Shown here in pieces: positions 56,978-64,000 of a DNA stretch of 64,000 nucleotides. Source of the stretch: Gallibacterium anatis DSM 16844 = F 149 (GTDB taxonomy: Bacteria > Pseudomonadota > Gammaproteobacteria > Enterobacterales > Pasteurellaceae). The position numbers and the translations under genes are program-made. The stretch spans positions 1 to 64,000 of the forward strand of contig NZ_KB903693.1 in the NCBI RefSeq assembly GCF_000379785.1. Direction: 5' to 3'. Every line of letters begins with the position of its first letter. Positions within the stretch are counted from its first letter, which is position 1. The notes beneath the pieces are model-generated. The model searched no databases. It was not told the origin of the DNA and worked only from the letters and a program-made list of their open reading frames with translations.

Positions 56978-59203
56978 ATGGTCGCAGTAAGAGAAACACA
57001 TTTAACAAATTTACGTCATTTTGTTTTTGAAGATTGGTTAAATTCGCTTACTTTAGCGGATCGTACCAGAGGTTTATTGATGCAAGCGTGGCAATATCTT
57101 CATCCTAAAATTGCGGATAATGACCACGCGCAGGACATTCTTTCCAACAGTGTCGAAATGGTATCTATCCTTTCGGAATTGAATATGGATGACAACTCCT
57201 TGTTGGCAGCACTGTTCTTCCCGTTTCTTGAGAACAAAATTCTTTCCCTCGATGATTTACAAGAACATTTCGGCATAACCATCAAGAAATTAGTTCACGG
57301 TGTTTTTGAAATGGACAATATTCGTCAACTCAATACTAATCGTGGTTCAGATAGCGTGCAAATCGATAATATTCGGCGAATGCTGTTAGCGATGGTGGAA
57401 GATTTCCGCTGTGTCGTGATTAAACTTGCCGAACGCATTACCTTTTTGCGCACCGCTGACAGCCGCGTCAGTGAAGAAGATAAAGTGTTGGCGGCGAAAG
57501 AGTGCGCCAATATTTATGCGCCATTGGCGAATCGTTTGGGTATCGGGCAGTTGAAATGGGAATTGGAAGATTACTGCTTCCGTTATTTGCATCCGGATCA
57601 ATATCGCCATATTGCTAATCAACTACATGAACGCCGTTTAGATCGTGAGCAATATATTCAAGATTTCGTACAAGAACTGACCGCCTACCTTAAAGAGAGC
57701 ATTTCGGAAGTTGAGGTTTATGGGCGACCAAAACATATTTACAGTATTTGGCGTAAAATGCAGAAAAAAAATCTCGCTTTTGGTGATCTTTATGATGTTA
57801 GAGCAGTGCGCATTATCGTACAGAAACTACAGGATTGTTATGCCGCGTTAGGTATTGTCCATACCCATTTTAAACATTTACCAAAAGAGTTTGATGATTA
57901 TATCGCTAACCCTAAACCTAATGGTTATCAATCTATCCACACTGTTGTATTAGGTAAAGGCGGAAAACCGATCGAGGTACAAATTCGTACACAAAAAATG
58001 CACGATGATGCCGAACTTGGTGTAGCAGCACATTGGAAATATAAAGAGGGCGCAACTGCCGGTCGTAGCGGCTATGAAGAAAAAATCGCTTGGTTACGAA
58101 AATTATTAGCGTGGCAGGATGATTTGGCTGACTCTAGCGAAGTGCTTGCTGAAATGCGTAGTCAGGTGTTTGATGATCGAGTTTATGTCTTCACTCCCAA
58201 AGGAGAAGTCATTGATTTACCAACCGGTTCAACGCCGTTAGATTTTGCCTACAGTATTCATAGTGAAATCGGGCATCGCTGTATAGGAGCAAAAGTGGCA
58301 GGAAGAATTGTGCCTTTCACTTATCAACTACAAATGGGCGATCAAATTGAAGTCATCACGCAAAAAAATCCAAATCCAAGTCGCGATTGGCTCAATCCAA
58401 ATCTTGGTTTCGTGCATACCGCTCGTGCCAGAGCGAAAATCCACGCTTGGTTCAAAAAACTGGATCGCGATAAAAATATTCCTGCCGGTCGCGAAATGTT
58501 GGAAAGTGAAATGAATCGTATCGGTTTAACACAGAAACAGATCGAACAGTACGCTTTGCCACGTTACAACTTGCGTAATCTGGATGATCTTTATGCCGGT
58601 ATTGGTGGCGGCGATATTCGATTAAACCAATTAATCAATTTCCTCCAAGGAAAATTGCTGAAACCATCAAATGCAGAAATTGATGAGGAGATTCTAAAAC
58701 ATATCTCTAATAAAAGCGCTAACAATATTCAGCAACAGAAAGAGAAGAAAAAAGGACACGTTGTCGTTGAAGGTGTCGGCAATTTAATGCATCATATCGC
58801 CCGCTGCTGTCAACCGATTCCGGGCGATGATATTGTTGGCTACATTACTCAAGGGCGGGGAATTTCCATTCATCGTTCCGATTGTGAACAGCTAGCGGAA
58901 TTACAGGCGAACAATCCAGAACGCATCGTAGAAGCACTTTGGGGAGATAGCTATTCTTATGGTGTTCACGTTGGTATTCGGATTATTGCCAGCGACCGCA
59001 ATGGATTATTGCGCGATATTACAACCGTTTTAGCCAACGAAAAAGTGAGTGTTTTAGGCGTGAGTAGCCGTAGCGACACCAAACGTCAAATTGCGACCAT
59101 TGATATGCAAATTGAACTCAGCAATGTACAAATGTTAAGCAAAATTTTATCTCGTTTGGCAAAACTGGATGATGTCATCGAAGCAAAACGCATCACGAAT
59201 TAA
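56978..59203 (+). CDS. relA: GTP pyrophosphokinase RelA
   Basis: The 741-residue protein (E. coli 744) makes (p)ppGpp on ribosomes that carry uncharged tRNA. Its N-terminal hydrolase-like domain is degenerate (AALFFPFLE in place of the HD pair), as in monofunctional RelA. The synthetase domain (GRPKHIYSIWRKMQKK, DLYDVRAVRIIV, NGYQSIHTVV) is followed by TGS (VFTPKGEVIDLPTGSTPLDF), a zinc-finger-like region (HHIARCCQPIPGDDIVGYIT) and a C-terminal ACT domain. It has its own promoter region, 161 bases from rlmD, and is followed by dgkA after 8 bases. Confidence 0.97.
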   Translation: MVAVRETHLTNLRHFVFEDWLNSLTLADRTRGLLMQAWQYLHPKIADNDHAQDILSNSVEMVSILSELNMDDNSLLAALFFPFLENKILSLDDLQEHFGITIKKLVHGVFEMDNIRQLNTNRGSDSVQIDNIRRMLLAMVEDFRCVVIKLAERITFLRTADSRVSEEDKVLAAKECANIYAPLANRLGIGQLKWELEDYCFRYLHPDQYRHIANQLHERRLDREQYIQDFVQELTAYLKESISEVEVYGRPKHIYSIWRKMQKKNLAFGDLYDVRAVRIIVQKLQDCYAALGIVHTHFKHLPKEFDDYIANPKPNGYQSIHTVVLGKGGKPIEVQIRTQKMHDDAELGVAAHWKYKEGATAGRSGYEEKIAWLRKLLAWQDDLADSSEVLAEMRSQVFDDRVYVFTPKGEVIDLPTGSTPLDFAYSIHSEIGHRCIGAKVAGRIVPFTYQLQMGDQIEVITQKNPNPSRDWLNPNLGFVHTARARAKIHAWFKKLDRDKNIPAGREMLESEMNRIGLTQKQIEQYALPRYNLRNLDDLYAGIGGGDIRLNQLINFLQGKLLKPSNAEIDEEILKHISNKSANNIQQQKEKKKGHVVVEGVGNLMHHIARCCQPIPGDDIVGYITQGRGISIHRSDCEQLAELQANNPERIVEALWGDSYSYGVHVGIRIIASDRNGLLRDITTVLANEKVSVLGVSSRSDTKRQIATIDMQIELSNVQMLSKILSRLAKLDDVIEAKRITN

Positions 59204-59211
59204 GGAACATT

Positions 59212-59568
59212 ATGCAAAAATACACTGGATTAACTCATTTTTTTAAAGCCGCAAAATATTCAATGCAGGGCTTACGTGCCGCATTTAAATACGAAGCCGC
59301 ATTCCGCCACGAAGTCGGCGCTGCTATCATTTTGATTCCTCTCGCATTTTGGCTTGGGAAGAGCAAAATTGAGATCGCCTTAATGGTGGCTTCCGTATTA
59401 ATGGTATTCGCGATTGAACTGCTTAACAGCGGTTTAGAAGCCATTGTTGACCGTGTCGGCAAGGAGTATCACGAACTTTCCGGTCGTGCTAAAGATCTCG
59501 GTTCCGCCGCCGTTTTCGTGGCAATGGTAACTTGTGGGCTAGTCTGGTTAATTATTTTATTAGGTTAG
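59212..59568 (+). CDS. dgkA: Diacylglycerol kinase
   Basis: The 118-residue protein (E. coli 122) is a trimeric inner-membrane enzyme with three helices. FKYEAAFRHEV, then IELLNSGLEAIVDRVGKEYH and ELSGRAKDLGSAAV, carry the catalytic Glu and metal-binding residues. It phosphorylates diacylglycerol, recycling it from membrane-derived glycan or lipopolysaccharide modification. It lies 8 bases after relA and 4 before murB, so probably in one transcript. Confidence 0.95.
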   Translation: MQKYTGLTHFFKAAKYSMQGLRAAFKYEAAFRHEVGAAIILIPLAFWLGKSKIEIALMVASVLMVFAIELLNSGLEAIVDRVGKEYHELSGRAKDLGSAAVFVAMVTCGLVWLIILLG

Positions 59569-59572
59569 CTAA

Positions 59573-60604
59573 ATGATTGATCTTGGTACAAATTTACAGT
59601 CTTATCACACTTTTGCCATTCCGGCATCTGCGAAACAGATTTATCAGGTCGATCAAGTTGATGAGTTATCGTATTTATGGCAACAGGCTCAACATCAACA
59701 ATTACCGGTTTTACTGTTGGGTGAAGGAAGCAATGTATTGTTCACCGAAGATTTTTCCGGCGTGGTGCTGTTAAATCGCATTAAAGGCATTCAATATCAC
59801 ACCGATGCGGATTTCCACTATTTTAAAGTCGGCAGTGGTGAAAATTGGCATCAATTTGTCAGTTATTGTGTTGAACGGAATATCGGCGGATTGGAAAATT
59901 TAGCTTTAATTCCGGGCTGTGTCGGTTCGGCACCGGTGCAAAATATCGGGGCTTATGGCGTAGAGTTGAAAGATATCTGCCAAGCGGTTGAGGTGATTGA
60001 TCTTGCCAGCGGCGAAACTTTTATATTGCAAAACGATCAATGCCAATTCGGTTATCGTGAAAGCATTTTTAAGCATCAATATCGTGATTACTATGCCGTA
60101 ATTGCGGTCTATTTTAAATTAGCCAAACAATGGCAACCGATTTTACATTACGGCAACTTGGCACAGTTAGATCCGCAACAGCTCACCCCTAAAGCGGTTT
60201 TTCAACAAGTTTGTGCCATCAGACAGGCGAAATTGCCTGATCCTAAAAAAATTGGCAGTGCCGGCAGCTTTTTCAAAAATCCATTGGTTTCTGCGGAACA
60301 ATTTCAATGGTTGCAAAAACAGTATCCGGATATTCCTCACTATCCTCAAGCGGACGGTTCAGTCAAATTGGCTGCCGGTTGGTTGATTGATCGTTGCGGA
60401 TTAAAAGGCTATCAGTTAGGTGGTGCGGCGGTGCACGATAAACAAGCATTAGTCATCATTAACAAAGAACGAGCAAGCGGTTCGGATGTGGTCGCACTTG
60501 CCCGTTATATTTGTCATAACGTTGCCGAACGTTTTGGTGTGGTGTTACAGCCTGAAGTCCGTTTTATCGGCAACAATGGTGAAATTGATTTTTCACTTGC
60601 CTAA
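59573..60604 (+). CDS. murB: UDP-N-acetylenolpyruvoylglucosamine reductase MurB
   Basis: The 343-residue flavoenzyme (E. coli 342) is type I: LLLGEGSNVLF binds FAD, ENLALIPGCVGSAPVQNIGA lines the cofactor site, the catalytic Ser lies in GSAGSFFKNP, and the tail QPEVRFIG contains the catalytic Glu. It reduces UDP-GlcNAc-enolpyruvate to UDP-MurNAc with NADPH in peptidoglycan synthesis. A terminator follows. Confidence 0.97.
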   Translation: MIDLGTNLQSYHTFAIPASAKQIYQVDQVDELSYLWQQAQHQQLPVLLLGEGSNVLFTEDFSGVVLLNRIKGIQYHTDADFHYFKVGSGENWHQFVSYCVERNIGGLENLALIPGCVGSAPVQNIGAYGVELKDICQAVEVIDLASGETFILQNDQCQFGYRESIFKHQYRDYYAVIAVYFKLAKQWQPILHYGNLAQLDPQQLTPKAVFQQVCAIRQAKLPDPKKIGSAGSFFKNPLVSAEQFQWLQKQYPDIPHYPQADGSVKLAAGWLIDRCGLKGYQLGGAAVHDKQALVIINKERASGSDVVALARYICHNVAERFGVVLQPEVRFIGNNGEIDFSLA

Positions 60605-60611
60605 ATGCAAA

Positions 60612-60641
60612 CAACGTTAAAGCCTTTCGACTTTAACGTTG
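60612..60641. terminator. Convergent terminator between murB and nagE
   Basis: CAACGTTAAAG (60612-60622) pairs perfectly with CTTTAACGTTG (60631-60641). It is 8 bases after the murB stop and 25 bases beyond the convergent nagE stop. The T runs are weak. Confidence 0.7.
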
Positions 60642-60665
60642 CTATTCATCATCTTACGCTAACGA

Positions 60666-62144
60666 TTAGAGTTTTTTCATTTGATCGGCAACAAGCTCTG
60701 CTTCCGGTCCTAAAATAACCTGCAAGGCGTTATCGCCCAATTTAATATTTCCTTTTGAACCCAATGCTTTGAGCTGCGCTTCGTTGATTTTATTACGATC
60801 CACTAAAATCAAACGTAAACGAGTAATACAGGCATCGATTTCTTTGATATTACCTTTACCGCCAAGCGCGGTGATAAATGCTTGTGCGCGTTCAACTTTT
60901 GCCTGTTCATTATCTTGGCTTGCGGCATTTTTCGTTGTAACACCGGCGCTATCTGCACTATCTTCTTCACGTCCCGGTGTTTTTAAATTAAATGCTTTAA
61001 TCACGAAGCGGAACAATAGATAGTAAATCACAGCAAACACAAGACCTTGCACAATCAACATATACCACTCTGTTGCCAATGGATTGCGAGAAGACAACAC
61101 TAAGTCCACCAATCCGGCACTAAATCCGAAACCGGCAATCCAGTGGAATGTTGCTGCAATAAATACGGAAATACCGGTCAATAGTGCGTGAATTAAATAG
61201 AGCAACGGCGCAACAAACATAAAGGAGAATTCCAACGGTTCAGTAACACCGGTGAAGAATGATGCCAATGCCGCTGCAAACATAATTGAACCGACCAATG
61301 CTTTTTTAGACGGTTTCGCACTATGGTAAATCGCCAATGCTGCTGCCGGCAAACCGAACATCATAATTGGGAAGAAACCGGCTTGATACATACCTGTTTG
61401 CCCAAGCACCGCTTTACCTTCCGCCAATGATTTCGCCCCACCAAGGAAGTTAGGAATATCATTAATTCCGGCAACATCGAACCAGAACACAGAGTTCAAG
61501 GCGTGATGTAGACCGACAGGAATTAATAAACGATTGAAGAAAGCATAAATACCGGCACCGGTTGCCCCTAAACCTTGAATTGATTCACCAAAACTGACCA
61601 ATCCGTTAAAAATCACCGGCCATACATAAAGCAAGACAAATGACACTAAAATCATCACAAAAGAGACCACGATCGGCACTAAACGTTTACCACTGAAGAA
61701 TGCCAATGCTTGATGTAACTCAACGTGAGAAAATCTGTTATAGAGTTCCGCAGAAATAATACCAACCAAAATACCGATAAATTGGTTATTAATTTTACCG
61801 AATGCTGCCGGCACTTGATCTAAAGGAATACCTTGTAGTTGAGAAACCGCACCAGGAGAAAGCAACGTGGTCACCACTAAATAACCGACTAAACCTGATA
61901 ATGCCGCTGAGCCGTGTTTATCCTTAGAAAGACCAAAAGCCACACCGACCGCAAATAACAACGACATATTATCAATAATTGCCGCGCCTGATTTAATCAA
62001 CAAAGACGCCAAAGCACTATTACTTCCCCAGCCGTCCGGATCAATCCAATAGCCTATCCCCATTAAAATAGCGGCTGCCGGCAATGCGGCGACCGGCACC
62101 ATCAAAGCTCGACCTATTTTTTGTAAATAAGATAACATACTCAT
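60666..62144 (-). CDS. nagE: PTS N-acetylglucosamine transporter, EIICB
   Basis: The 492-residue protein starts MSMLSYLQKIGRALMVPVAA and closely follows E. coli NagE: FINNQ-type KINNQFIGILVGIISAELYN, LIPVGLHHALNSVFWFDVAG, FFTGVTEPLEFSFMFVAP, and TPGRE at the end of the IIC part (about residue 385). After a Ser/Ala/Gln linker comes the IIB domain with phospho-Cys in EIDACITRLRL. The EIIA domain present in E. coli NagE is missing, so a separate EIIA (Crr) must supply phosphate. It imports and phosphorylates GlcNAc, a host mucin and cell-wall sugar. Confidence 0.9.
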   Translation of the reverse strand: MSMLSYLQKIGRALMVPVAALPAAAILMGIGYWIDPDGWGSNSALASLLIKSGAAIIDNMSLLFAVGVAFGLSKDKHGSAALSGLVGYLVVTTLLSPGAVSQLQGIPLDQVPAAFGKINNQFIGILVGIISAELYNRFSHVELHQALAFFSGKRLVPIVVSFVMILVSFVLLYVWPVIFNGLVSFGESIQGLGATGAGIYAFFNRLLIPVGLHHALNSVFWFDVAGINDIPNFLGGAKSLAEGKAVLGQTGMYQAGFFPIMMFGLPAAALAIYHSAKPSKKALVGSIMFAAALASFFTGVTEPLEFSFMFVAPLLYLIHALLTGISVFIAATFHWIAGFGFSAGLVDLVLSSRNPLATEWYMLIVQGLVFAVIYYLLFRFVIKAFNLKTPGREEDSADSAGVTTKNAASQDNEQAKVERAQAFITALGGKGNIKEIDACITRLRLILVDRNKINEAQLKALGSKGNIKLGDNALQVILGPEAELVADQMKKL

Positions 62145-62180
62145 AACAATATCCCCATTGTTTAGTTTTAAGACAAAAAT

Positions 62181-62202
62181 ACAAAGATTGATTAATCTTT
62201 GT
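62181..62202. promoter_or_regulatory. Inverted repeat in the nagE leader
   Basis: ACAAAGATT (62181-62189) and AATCTTTGT (62194-62202) form a perfect 9-bp dyad just downstream of the inferred start point of nagE transcription (~62207). Its position suits a repressor operator (for example NagC) or an mRNA hairpin. The protein is not identified. Confidence 0.5.
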
Positions 62203-62213
62203 TAATCCGTTTC

Positions 62214-62275
62214 AGTATAGAAGCCCATAAAAATGAAGTAAAACATAGATTATTAGAATTGTGATAGCGATCACT
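62214..62275 (-). promoter_or_regulatory. nagE promoter with class I CRP site
   Basis: On the minus strand the -10 TATACT (62214-62219) and -35 TTTACT (62237-62242) are 17 bases apart. TGTGATAGCGATCACT (62260-62275) matches the CRP consensus TGTGA-N6-TCACA at 9 of 10 positions. It is centred about 60 bases before the inferred start, the classic class I activator position. This predicts cAMP-dependent nagE expression. Confidence 0.82.
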
Positions 62276-62290
62276 TAAAAAAATAAAAAA

Positions 62291-62309
62291 AATGAAGTGA
62301 TACTTCATT
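62291..62309. promoter_or_regulatory. Inverted repeat upstream of the nagE CRP site
   Basis: AATGAAGT (62291-62298) and ACTTCATT (62302-62309) form a perfect 8-bp dyad with a GAT centre. The same AATGAAGT half recurs at 62232-62239, overlapping the -35 box, roughly six helical turns away. This could be a pair of operator sites for looping. Confidence 0.45.
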
Positions 62310-62330
62310 CAATTTCACACCATTTAATAA

Positions 62331-62367
62331 AAAGAAAAAACCGTTGTTAATTGAAGATAACAACGGT
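62331..62367 (-). terminator. Rho-independent terminator of lspA-ispH
   Basis: ACCGTTGTTA (62340-62349) pairs perfectly with TAACAACGGT (62358-62367), with a T-rich tail on the minus strand. It lies 11 bases after the ispH stop. Confidence 0.87.
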
Positions 62368-62377
62368 ATCGTTTTTG

Positions 62378-63322
62378 TTAATTGACTTCGGTAATTCGCA
62401 ACTCTTTCGGCACTTCAAACACTGTATTTTCTTCACAACCTTCCAGCTCTTCAACGCTTGTCGCACCGAGTTCCAATAAACGATTCACCACTGACTGAAC
62501 CAACACTTCCGGCGCGGATGCTCCGGCGGTAATACCGATAACATTAATATTTTCCAACCATTGAGGATCAATGTCGGCAGCATCATCGATTAATTTGGAT
62601 GATACCCCCATTCGCGAAGCCAGTTCAGCCAAACGATTGGAATTTGATGAATTTTTTGAGCCAACGACAATCACCAAATCAGACTGCTTTGCCAGCTCCT
62701 TAACGGCGTGTTGGCGATTGGTGGTTGCATAACAAATATCATTTTTGCGAGGCCCTTGAATTGCCGGATATTTTGCTTTTAAGGCTTCAATCACTTCTGC
62801 CGTATCATCGATCGACAAGGTCGTTTGCGTCATAAAGGTGAGATCGTCCTGATTAGAAAGCGGCAAGCCGGCAATGTCTTCCACATTTTCCACTAAATAA
62901 ATGCCGCCTTCGCGATTATCATACTGCCCCATTGTGCCTTCCACTTCAGGATGCCCCTCGTGACCGATTAAAATCGCTTTTGTCCCTTTTCGACTTGCTC
63001 TTGCGACCTGCATATGGACTTTTGTTACTAGTGGACAGGTTGCATCGAACACTTTTAAATCTCGCTCTTTTGCCTCTTGGCGCACAGCCTGAGAAACACC
63101 GTGTGCCGAAAAAATCACAATCGATCCGTCCGGCACTTCACTTAACTCTTCAACAAAAATCGCACCACGCTGACGTAAACCATCCACCACAAAACGGTTA
63201 TGTACCACTTCGTGACGTACATAAATCGGTGCGCCGTGAATTTCCAACGCCAATTCCACAATGCTGATAGCGCGATCTACACCGGCACAAAAACCTCGCG
63301 GATTTGCTAAGATAATTTTCAT
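62378..63322 (-). CDS. ispH: 4-hydroxy-3-methylbut-2-enyl diphosphate reductase IspH
   Basis: The 314-residue iron-sulfur enzyme (E. coli 316) makes IPP and DMAPP in the last step of the MEP isoprenoid pathway. Its three cluster cysteines are in [26 protein letters not shown] and [12 protein letters not shown]; the catalytic Glu/Thr region is TFMTQTTLS and SSNSNRLAE is present. It overlaps lspA by 4 bases. The order ileS-lspA-ispH is widely conserved. Confidence 0.97.
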   Translation of the reverse strand: MKIILANPRGFCAGVDRAISIVELALEIHGAPIYVRHEVVHNRFVVDGLRQRGAIFVEELSEVPDGSIVIFSAHGVSQAVRQEAKERDLKVFDATCPLVTKVHMQVARASRKGTKAILIGHEGHPEVEGTMGQYDNREGGIYLVENVEDIAGLPLSNQDDLTFMTQTTLSIDDTAEVIEALKAKYPAIQGPRKNDICYATTNRQHAVKELAKQSDLVIVVGSKNSSNSNRLAELASRMGVSSKLIDDAADIDPQWLENINVIGITAGASAPEVLVQSVVNRLLELGATSVEELEGCEENTVFEVPKELRITEVN

Positions 63323-63819
63323 TCGTCCTTTCCTTTTACCTGTTTGCGTTCATTCTTCAGATAATCGAGGATCAGTAATCCTGCCCCAACACAAATTGCA
63401 ATATCTGCAACATTAAACACCGGATAGTGATAAATTTGCCAATAAAAATCAAGAAAATCGACCACAAAACCGTGATAAAGACGATCCGTCATATTGGCTA
63501 ATGCACCGCCGATAATTAAAGCGTAAGCACTGTTCACCAAGATTTTTTGGCGTGGCGTTTTTGCCAGCCAAAAGAGTAATAATGCTGAAATCACAACTGC
63601 AATTAAGACAAAAAAGTATTTTTGCCAACCGCTATGATCGGCAAGAAAGCTAAACGCCGCGCCATAATTTCTGACATAGGTCAGGTTAAAAATCGGCAGA
63701 ATATTGACGCTTTCATACAGTTCAAAATGCGAAACCACTAACCATTTAGTGAATAAATCCAAGATAAAGGCGACAACGCTCAGCCATAAATAAATCAAAC
63801 CATTTGCCTGTTTTTGCAT
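63319..63819 (-). CDS. lspA: Prolipoprotein signal peptidase LspA
   Basis: The start is set at ATG 63819, after GAGGAGTTTTTG, giving 166 residues (E. coli 164); the open frame extends 11 codons upstream without similarity. Four membrane helices and the aspartyl-protease motifs [14 protein letters not shown] and [11 protein letters not shown] (catalytic Asp pair) identify it. It cleaves signal peptides from diacylglyceryl-lipoproteins and is the target of globomycin. The sugar-binding lipoprotein in this window would be a substrate. Confidence 0.97.
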   Translation of the reverse strand: MQKQANGLIYLWLSVVAFILDLFTKWLVVSHFELYESVNILPIFNLTYVRNYGAAFSFLADHSGWQKYFFVLIAVVISALLLFWLAKTPRQKILVNSAYALIIGGALANMTDRLYHGFVVDFLDFYWQIYHYPVFNVADIAICVGAGLLILDYLKNERKQVKGKDE

Positions 63820-63845
63820 CAAAAACTCCTCTGTGGTTGAGCTTT

Positions 63846-63893
63846 CCGCCATCTACGGCGGCAGAAGCTATTTAATTTAGGAGATCTGCTCCT
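63846..63893 (-). promoter_or_regulatory. lspA leader with two short hairpins
   Basis: The segment between the ileS terminator and lspA contains CCGCC/GGCGG (around 63849-63863) and GGAG/CTCC (around 63880-63893), each able to form a small hairpin. A promoter for lspA-ispH should lie here or in the terminator region, but no clear -35/-10 pair was recognised. Confidence 0.4.
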
Positions 63894-63897
63894 TTGC

Positions 63898-63938
63898 ATA
63901 AAAATAATCACTGCCAAGCAATGCTTAACAGTGATTAT
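63898..63938 (-). terminator. Terminator after ileS
   Basis: ATAATCACTG (63904-63913) pairs perfectly with CAGTGATTAT (63929-63938). On the minus strand TTATTTTTATGC follows. It lies 22 bases after the ileS stop. Confidence 0.82.
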
Positions 63939-63960
63939 CTCATTCAAACAACATTAAAAA

Positions 63961-64000
63961 TTAAGCGAACTGTCTGGTTTCACCCTGTCCTGCCACATTT
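63961..64000 (-). CDS. ileS: Isoleucyl-tRNA synthetase, last 12 codons (cut by window edge)
   Basis: On the minus strand the final bases read NVAGQGETRQFA followed by TAA (63961-63963). This matches the IleS C-terminus, where E. coli has NVAG.GEKRKFA after the zinc-binding Cys residues. ileS directly precedes lspA-ispH in E. coli and Haemophilus, which supports the call despite the short length. The rest of the gene lies beyond the window. Confidence 0.8.
   Translation of the reverse strand, partial: NVAGQGETRQFA

Overview
The window is a chromosomal segment from a gammaproteobacterium of the family Pasteurellaceae. The evidence is the Haemophilus-like gene content (YjjPB, Hcp-Hcr, RhlB, ComM, RecO, ZapB and others), an IS1016-type insertion sequence, a competence (CRP-S type) promoter site in front of comM, and a few uptake-signal cores. 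The Hin-type core AAGTGCGGT and the Apl-type core ACAAGCGGT are both far rarer here than in Haemophilus influenzae. That would suit a lineage such as Gallibacterium, which is reported to be only slightly enriched for these signals, but the genus is an inference and not proven.

Layout. Positions 1-2444: the right end of an IS1016-like element abuts a 5'-truncated autotransporter gene that carries a 36-bp tandem repeat. Positions 2.6-5.0 kb: zapB, glpX (with a PurR-like operator) and a PIN/NYN-domain gene. Positions 5.2-17.1 kb, minus strand: the secE-nusG, rplKA and rplJL-rpoBC transcription/translation cluster, with recognisable promoters, an L1 autoregulatory site and an L10 leader. Positions 17.3-22.4 kb: yjjPB (dicarboxylate export), a SotB-type efflux pump and proBA. 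Positions 22.7-25.4 kb: hcp-hcr (nitric oxide/nitrosative stress) behind an NsrR-like operator and an attenuator-like hairpin. Positions 25.5-39.7 kb: a membrane sulfatase-fold enzyme, rho, rhlB, the cell-elongation cluster rsfS-rlmH-mrdA-mrdB-rlpA-dacA, the lipoate cluster ybeD-lipB-lipA, and comM.

Positions 39.7-54.6 kb form an accessory block between comM and recO. Its first half is a LysR regulator divergent from four enzymes matching GalD, LigJ, LigK and LigI, followed by an unusual DctA-like carrier. Together these form the lower protocatechuate-4,5-cleavage route (2-pyrone-4,6-dicarboxylate to pyruvate plus oxaloacetate) with no ring-cleavage dioxygenase. The likely reading is a scavenging system for a ready-made pyrone or tricarboxylate, imported by a carrier in which key residues of the dicarboxylate site are replaced. 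The second half is a sugar ABC-transport operon with two paralogous Gfo/Idh/MocA dehydrogenases and a FadR-type regulator, divergent across a perfect 19-bp inverted repeat. The ATPase gene of this operon carries a single in-frame stop in the D-loop. A YeeE/YeeD thiosulfate-uptake pair closes the block.

Positions 54.8-64.0 kb return to core genes: recO, rlmD, relA, dgkA and murB on the plus strand, and nagE (CRP-controlled), ispH, lspA and the last codons of ileS on the minus strand. No rRNA, tRNA or CRISPR locus was seen.
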